A DNA stretch of 64,000 nt. Origin: Anaeromyxobacter diazotrophicus (lineage in GTDB: Bacteria; Myxococcota; Myxococcia; Myxococcales; Anaeromyxobacteraceae). Of this stretch, positions 59,654-64,000 are shown one piece after another (positions within the stretch are counted from its first letter, which is position 1; the number at the start of each line of letters is the position of its first letter). The stretch covers positions 496,001-560,000 of the forward strand of contig NZ_BJTG01000003.1 of NCBI RefSeq assembly GCF_013340205.1, in the 5' to 3' direction. The translations under genes and the position numbers were made by a program. The notes beneath the pieces were generated by a model, which searched no databases, was not told where the DNA came from, and saw only the letters and a list, made by a program, of their open reading frames with translations.

Positions 59654-60394
59654 ATGCGCCCCGCGATGACGAGGCGAGCGGCGCGGCGGCCGCCCGAGCG
59701 CGAGCGCGCGCGGGCGGGCGAGGTGGTGGACCGGCTGGAGCGGGCCATGCCCGAGGCGCGCATCGCGCTCGAGTTCCAGGACGACCTCCAGCTCCTCGTC
59801 TCGGTCATCCTGTCGGCGCAGAGCACCGACGCCCGCGTGAACCTCGTCTCGCCGGCGCTCTTCGCGCGCTTCCCGGACGCCGCCGCCTACGCGCGGGTCG
59901 AGCCCGAGGCGCTGTGGCCCTTCATCCGCACGCTGGGCCTCTTTCGCGCCAAGGCGAAGGCGATCGTCGGCGCGATGCGCGCCCTCCAGGCTTCGCACGG
60001 CGGGCGCGTGCCGCGCGACCGCGCCGCGCTGGAGGCGCTGCCGGGCGTCGGCCGCAAGACGGCGGGGGTGGTGCTCGTGCACCTCGGCGCCGGCGAGGCG
60101 TTCCCGGTCGACACCCACGTCGGCCGGGTGGCGCGGCGGCTCGGCTTCACGCGGGAGCGGGACCCGGGGAAGGTGGAGGACCGGCTGACGCTGCTCCTCC
60201 CGCGCGAGCGCTGGGGGCGCGCCCACCAGCTCTTCGTCTGGCACGGCCGCCGCACCTGCAGGGCGCGGAGCCCCGCGTGCGAGCGCTGCGTGCTCGCGGA
60301 TCTGTGCCCGAAGGTGGGGGTCGCTACAGCGCGCTCTCGTGGCGCGAGGCCGAGCGGATCTGGTCGGCCTGCTCGGCGGCGCGCTCCTGCTTGA
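59654..60394 (+). CDS. nth: endonuclease III
   Basis: 246 residues. Base-excision glycosylase/AP lyase for oxidised pyrimidines. HhH motif LEALPGVGRKTAG with the catalytic Lys, FPVDTHVGRVARRL with the Asp, and the 4Fe-4S cluster CRARSPACERCVLADLC (C-x6-C-x2-C-x5-C). The last 25 residues are an Arg/Pro tail beyond the normal end; its DNA overlaps the def tail by 71 bases. ATG 59654 or 59666. Confidence 0.93.
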   Translation: MRPAMTRRAARRPPERERARAGEVVDRLERAMPEARIALEFQDDLQLLVSVILSAQSTDARVNLVSPALFARFPDAAAYARVEPEALWPFIRTLGLFRAKAKAIVGAMRALQASHGGRVPRDRAALEALPGVGRKTAGVVLVHLGAGEAFPVDTHVGRVARRLGFTRERDPGKVEDRLTLLLPRERWGRAHQLFVWHGRRTCRARSPACERCVLADLCPKVGVATARSRGARPSGSGRPARRRAPA

Positions 60395-60881
60395 GCTTCT
60401 TCATGCGCCGGCGGATGAGCTCGCGCTTGAGGCTCGACAGGTGGTCGACGAAGAGCGTCCCCTCGAGGTGGTCGTGCTCGTGCTGCACGGCGATGGCGAG
60501 CAGCCCCTCGCACTCGAGCTCGTAGGGCTTGCCGGCGTAGTCGAGCGCCCGCACCCACACCTTGGCGGCCCGCTCCACCTCCTCGGCCTCGCCGGGGATG
60601 GAGAGGCAGCCCTCGTTGTAGGTGGTGACCCCCTCCGTCTTCACGATCTGGGGGTTCACGAGGTGGATGAGCTTCTGCCCCTCCTGCCGGGGCGAGGCGT
60701 CGATGACGATGCAGCGCTTCCCGACCGCGATCTGGGGCGCGGCCAGGCCGACGCCGTCGGCGGCGTACATGGTCTCGGCCATGTCGTCGAGGAGGCGGCG
60801 GATGGTGTCGTCCACGCCGTCCACCGGCTTCGCGACCTGCTTCAGGACGGGATCGGGCCAGATGATGATTTCGCGAATCAT
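60324..60881 (-). CDS. def: peptide deformylase
   Basis: 185 residues from ATG 60881. Removes the N-formyl group from new proteins. Motif 1 GVGLAAPQ, motif 2 EGCLS (Cys ligand) and motif 3 HEHDH (two His ligands and catalytic Glu) are all present. The C-terminus has an extra Lys/Arg/Glu-rich helix (LIRRRMKKLKQERAAEQADQ). It is convergent with nth and their tails overlap. Confidence 0.95.
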   Translation of the reverse strand: MIREIIIWPDPVLKQVAKPVDGVDDTIRRLLDDMAETMYAADGVGLAAPQIAVGKRCIVIDASPRQEGQKLIHLVNPQIVKTEGVTTYNEGCLSIPGEAEEVERAAKVWVRALDYAGKPYELECEGLLAIAVQHEHDHLEGTLFVDHLSSLKRELIRRRMKKLKQERAAEQADQIRSASRHESAL

Positions 60882-60961
60882 GGAGTGATTCTGTCTAACA
60901 AAATCGGCGGGCCTTCGCCACACGCGGAGGCTGGGCGACAGCCCTCCTGCGGCTCCGGCCG

Positions 60962-61828
60962 CTACCGCCCCAGCGCGCGCCGGTAGGCCTCGCGCAGCGG
61001 GTCGTCCGCGAGCACGTCGCGCGCCTCGGCCAGGACGCGCCGGATCTCCTCCACCTTGTCGAGCAGGATGGCGTCGGAGGGGGGGACGCGCTCGGGCGCC
61101 AGCTCCTCGAGCAGCCGGCCGGCCGCCTGCAGCACGTCCTCCCGGCTGCAGTCCGGCGGCAGCCCGACGAGGTCGAAGTAGTCCGCCTGCTCCGCCTGGC
61201 GGAGCATCTCCTCCACCCACCCGCGGTCGAGCGGCCGGCGGCGCGGCGGCGCGGCGGGCGGTGGAGAGGAGGGAGCGGGTGCCGCCGGGGTGGCCGCCGC
61301 GACGAGCGACCGCTGCTCCTGCTTCCACCACAGCTCGCGCTCGGCCTGCCGCAGCTCCACCGCCTCGGCGCTGGCCGAGCTCGAGGTGTCGAAGGCGGGG
61401 GGGCGATTCGCGGTCGGGGCAGGGCTCGGGGCCGCGGTCCTGGTCGCGGTCGCGGTCGGGCTCCCGCTCCCGCTCGTCGAGGGCGGTTCCCTCGTCCCAG
61501 CGGCCGAAGGGGACGGGGCCGGCGCGCGGGGCCGCCGCGGGCTCGCCGCGAGCGCGCTCGCGACCTCCACCGCGGCCCTCGCGTCGAGCGGCCGCGGCAG
61601 CGCCGCCGCCGGCGTCCCCCGCGCCGCCATCGCGCGCAGGACCGCCGCCCCCTCGCCGCCGTCGCACTCGGGCGCGACGAGCGCCGCGTCCGCCGCGCCG
61701 CCGGCCACGGCGGCCAGCGCGTCGCTCGCGTTGGTCGCGAGCACCGTCTGGTGCCCCGCGCCGGCCAGCGCGCGCTTCACGGCCGCGATCTCGGCGAGGT
61801 CGTCGTCGACGAGCAGGATCCGCGGCAC
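60962..61828 (-). CDS. pseudo-receiver protein with J-domain-like C-terminus
   Basis: 288 residues from GTG 61828. The N-terminus [20 protein letters not shown] is a response-regulator receiver start, but the phospho-acceptor position reads [12 protein letters not shown] where D-x-x-M-P is expected, so it cannot be phosphorylated normally. A Ser/Thr/Pro/Ala linker follows (with the repeat at 61406-61480). The C-terminal 80 residues ([40 protein letters not shown]) resemble a DnaJ-type J domain lacking HPD. It is probably a protein-interaction module. It lies 49 bases after priA on the same strand. Confidence 0.72.
   Translation of the reverse strand: MPRILLVDDDLAEIAAVKRALAGAGHQTVLATNASDALAAVAGGAADAALVAPECDGGEGAAVLRAMAARGTPAAALPRPLDARAAVEVASALAASPRRPRAPAPSPSAAGTREPPSTSGSGSPTATATRTAAPSPAPTANRPPAFDTSSSASAEAVELRQAERELWWKQEQRSLVAAATPAAPAPSSPPPAAPPRRRPLDRGWVEEMLRQAEQADYFDLVGLPPDCSREDVLQAAGRLLEELAPERVPPSDAILLDKVEEIRRVLAEARDVLADDPLREAYRRALGR
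61406..61480 (-). repeat. hexanucleotide-type repeats in a linker
   Basis: Several GGTCGC/GGTCGG units and CTCCCG pairs, coding for a Ser/Thr/Pro/Ala linker of the pseudo-receiver gene. Same unit family as in dnaX and the M23 gene, shorter and more degenerate. Confidence 0.6.
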
Positions 61829-61877
61829 GGCGCCGATTGTGCCACACGCGCCGCGCCGCCGGATGAGCGCGCCGCAC

Positions 61878-64000
61878 CTACAGCATCGAGTAAGGATCGA
61901 CGTCGAACCGCACCGCCGCGCCGCCCGGTGGCCGGCGGCCGAGCGGCGCCAGCAGCGCGTGCACGCGCCGCAGCGGCTCGGCCGTCGCCGCCCGGAACAG
62001 GAGGTGCCAGCGGCTCTTCCCGCGCAGCCGCTCCAGCGCCGCCGGCGCGGGCCCGAGCAGCGAGACCCCGCCCGCCCCGTGGAGCGCCGGCCGCGCCGCC
62101 TCCGCCAGCGCGGCGGCGCAGGCGCGCGCCCCCTCCTCGCTGCCCTCCACCCGCACCGCCAGGAGCCGGGAGAAGGGCGGCCACCCCAGCGCGCGCCGCG
62201 CCGAGAGCTCCCCCTCGGCGAAGCGGGCGTAGTCGTGCCCGCGCGCGCAGTCGATGGCGGGCGAGGCGGCGCTCCAGGTCTGGACCAGGACCCGCCCCGG
62301 CTCGGCGCCCCGGCCGGCGCGCCCCGCCACCTGGGTGAGGAGCTGGAACGTCCGCTCGGCGGCGCGGAAGTCGGGGAGCGCCAGGGCGGTGTCGGCGAGC
62401 ACCACGCCGACCAGCGTGACCCCGGGGAAGTCATGCCCCTTCGTCACCATCTGCGTGCCGACGAGCACGTCCAGCTCGCGGTTGGCGAAGCGCGCCAGCA
62501 CCGCCGCCACGTCGTCGGCCGAGCCCACCGCGTCGCGGTCGAGCCGCCCCACCCGCGCCGCGGGCAGGAGCTCGCGCACGGCCGCCTCGACCTGCTCGGT
62601 GCCGACCCCGATGCCCCGGCGCGGGCCGCCGCAGGCGGGGCACACCGGCGTCACCTTCTCCTGTGCGCCGCAGTAGTGGCAGAGGAGGAGCCCGCGCCGC
62701 CGGTGGTAGGTGAGCGAGACCGAGCAGTGCGGGCAGCGCTCCTCCCGCCCGCAGTCCTCGCACACCACCAGCGTCTGGAACCCGCGCCGGTTGAGGAAGA
62801 GGATGGCCTGCTGCGAGGCCGCGAGCGTCGCCTGCAGCGCCTCCGCCAGCGGCGCGGAGAGGAGCCCCGCCGGCCGCCCGCCGCGGCGCAGCTTCGTGAG
62901 GTCCACGATCTCGACCGCCGGCAGCGGGCGGTCGTCGATGCGGCGCGGCAGCTCGAGCAGCCGGTACCGGCCGCGCCGCGCGTTCTCCAGCGACTCGAGC
63001 GACGGGGTGGCCGAGCCGAGCAGGCACACCGCCCCGGCCTGCTTGGCGCGCACCACGGCCAGGTCGCGCGCCTGGTAGGCGGGGCCGTCCTCCTGCTTGA
63101 AGGACGGATCGTGCTCCTCGTCCACCACCACGACGGCGAGGTCCTGCACCGGCGCGAAGACGGCGCTCCGGACGCCGACGCAGACGCGCGCCTCGCCCTG
63201 GCGCAGCCGCAGCCACTCGGCGTGCCGCTCGCCGTCGGAGAGCCCGCTGTGGAGGAGGGCCACCGCCTCCCCGAAGCGGGCGCGGAAGCGGCCCGCCAGC
63301 TGCGGGGTGAGGGCGATCTCCGGCACCAGCACCAGCGCCCCGCGCCCGGCCTCGAGTGCGCGGGCGATGGCGCGCAGGTACACCTCGGTCTTGCCCGAGC
63401 CGGTGACGCCGTGGAGCAGGAAGGGGGCGAAGGCGCGCGCGTCGAGCGCGGCCGCGACGGCCTCGAGCGCGGCGGCCTGGTCGGCGGTGAGCGGCGGCGG
63501 GGCCACCTGGCTGGCGAGGAGCGCGCCGTCCGGCACGACGGCCTCGCTCTCGATCACCGCCAGGCCCTTGTCCCGGAGGGCGGCGAGCGGGGTCCGGCCG
63601 GCGGGGAAGGCGGCGCGCAGCTCCTCCACCGGGATGCGGCCGCGCGCCAGGAGGTAGTCGAGCACCGCGTGCTGGGCGCGCGCGCGGCGGGCGAGCCCGG
63701 GGAGCGCCTCGGCCGCGCCGGCGGCGGGTGAGGCGAACTCGACGGCGCGGCGACGCGGGGCGGCGGCGCCGGCCCGTGCGTTGAGGCCCGGGGGGAGCGC
63801 CGCCCGGTAGAGCTCGCCCGGCGGGCACAGGTAGTACCCCTCCGCCCAGCGCACCAGCGCGAGGAGGTCGGGCGTGAAGAGCGGAAAGGCGTCCAGCACC
63901 GCCGCGACCGCGCGCAGCGCGACGCCGGGGGGCGCCGCCTCGGCGAAGCCGAGCACGTAGCCGGTGGCGCGCGGGCTCTTCCCGAACGGCACCGCCACGC
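61878..64000 (-). CDS. priA: primosomal replication protein N' (helicase), 5' end outside window
   Basis: About 707 residues visible; the first 40 or so lie beyond 64000, since the visible part begins inside the N-terminal DNA-binding domain ([18 protein letters not shown]). Restarts replication at stalled forks. Walker A is GVTGSGKT, the DEAH-like box VVVDEEHD, the zinc-binding block [20 protein letters not shown] and [19 protein letters not shown], and the helicase motif QVAGRAGRG. It heads a minus-strand pair with the pseudo-receiver gene. Confidence 0.95.
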   Translation of the reverse strand, partial: VAVPFGKSPRATGYVLGFAEAAPPGVALRAVAAVLDAFPLFTPDLLALVRWAEGYYLCPPGELYRAALPPGLNARAGAAAPRRRAVEFASPAAGAAEALPGLARRARAQHAVLDYLLARGRIPVEELRAAFPAGRTPLAALRDKGLAVIESEAVVPDGALLASQVAPPPLTADQAAALEAVAAALDARAFAPFLLHGVTGSGKTEVYLRAIARALEAGRGALVLVPEIALTPQLAGRFRARFGEAVALLHSGLSDGERHAEWLRLRQGEARVCVGVRSAVFAPVQDLAVVVVDEEHDPSFKQEDGPAYQARDLAVVRAKQAGAVCLLGSATPSLESLENARRGRYRLLELPRRIDDRPLPAVEIVDLTKLRRGGRPAGLLSAPLAEALQATLAASQQAILFLNRRGFQTLVVCEDCGREERCPHCSVSLTYHRRRGLLLCHYCGAQEKVTPVCPACGGPRRGIGVGTEQVEAAVRELLPAARVGRLDRDAVGSADDVAAVLARFANRELDVLVGTQMVTKGHDFPGVTLVGVVLADTALALPDFRAAERTFQLLTQVAGRAGRGAEPGRVLVQTWSAASPAIDCARGHDYARFAEGELSARRALGWPPFSRLLAVRVEGSEEGARACAAALAEAARPALHGAGGVSLLGPAPAALERLRGKSRWHLLFRAATAEPLRRVHALLAPLGRRPPGGAAVRFDVDPYSML

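Overview
The window is bacterial chromosome from a very GC-rich myxobacterium, most likely Anaeromyxobacter or a close relative. The reasons are an mglB-mglA pair of the lengths known from Myxococcus (159 and 195 residues), a DUF4388 (PatA-like) protein, a Ser/Thr kinase next to an FHA-GAF protein, Ala/Arg-rich proteins with frequent GTG starts, and extreme third-position GC. The genus is an inference; no 16S gene is present.

Layout. 1-3.1 kb: the start of a HyfB-like membrane subunit, an HTH-EIIA(Ntr) regulator and an FHA-GAF-cyclase-like protein. 3.2-6.9 kb: a Ser/Thr kinase, a TPR/PEGA protein and a beta-helix lipoprotein. 6.9-13.1 kb: an aldo/keto reductase, a small membrane protein and an RND efflux pair. 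13-18.7 kb: truD, a DUF4388 protein, a DsbA-like protein, a B12-binding/radical SAM protein and tadA. 18.8-23.0 kb: two tRNA-Ser genes, the SRP RNA, dnaX, ybaB, recR, mglB and mglA. 23.0-28.5 kb: a CBS protein, glycogen phosphorylase, an adenosine-specific kinase family protein, an AI-2E family permease and the front of a family 5 uracil-DNA glycosylase gene (udgB). 42.2-64 kb: the last 82 bases of udgB, an outer-membrane barrel, comM, recA, a DUF4230 protein, a TfoX-like protein, a large MA-type peptidase/propeller/barrel protein, several small genes, cinA-pgpA-pssA, an M23 lipoprotein, threonine aldolase, nth convergent with def, a pseudo-receiver protein and priA (cut by the window end).

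The outstanding feature is a 13.74 kb integrated element, about 28459-42199, inserted in udgB. Both junctions share ACGT. Removing the element restores a 225-codon reading frame in phase that completes the conserved second UDG motif. The integrase is a large serine recombinase reading from just inside the right end. The element carries a phage large terminase, about a dozen small phage-type genes (many starting with TTG), two free-standing FtsH-peptidase-like (HExGH) proteins, an acidic protein with GG motifs, RHH and XRE regulators, a replication-initiator-like gene with iterons in its 3' end, a lipoprotein, and next to the integrase a cluster of zinc-ribbon and MltR/HEPN-like genes. I see no portal, major capsid, tail or lysis gene. 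It is therefore either an internally deleted prophage or, more interestingly, a phage satellite with its own terminase. Its switch-like position inside a DNA-repair gene is the observation most worth following.

Smaller points of interest are two signalling proteins with eroded active sites (the cyclase-like domain at 1.6-3.1 kb and the receiver at 61-61.8 kb), the same hexanucleotide repeat family in linkers of three unrelated proteins, and a hairpin that would cover the Shine-Dalgarno sequence of the element's first gene.
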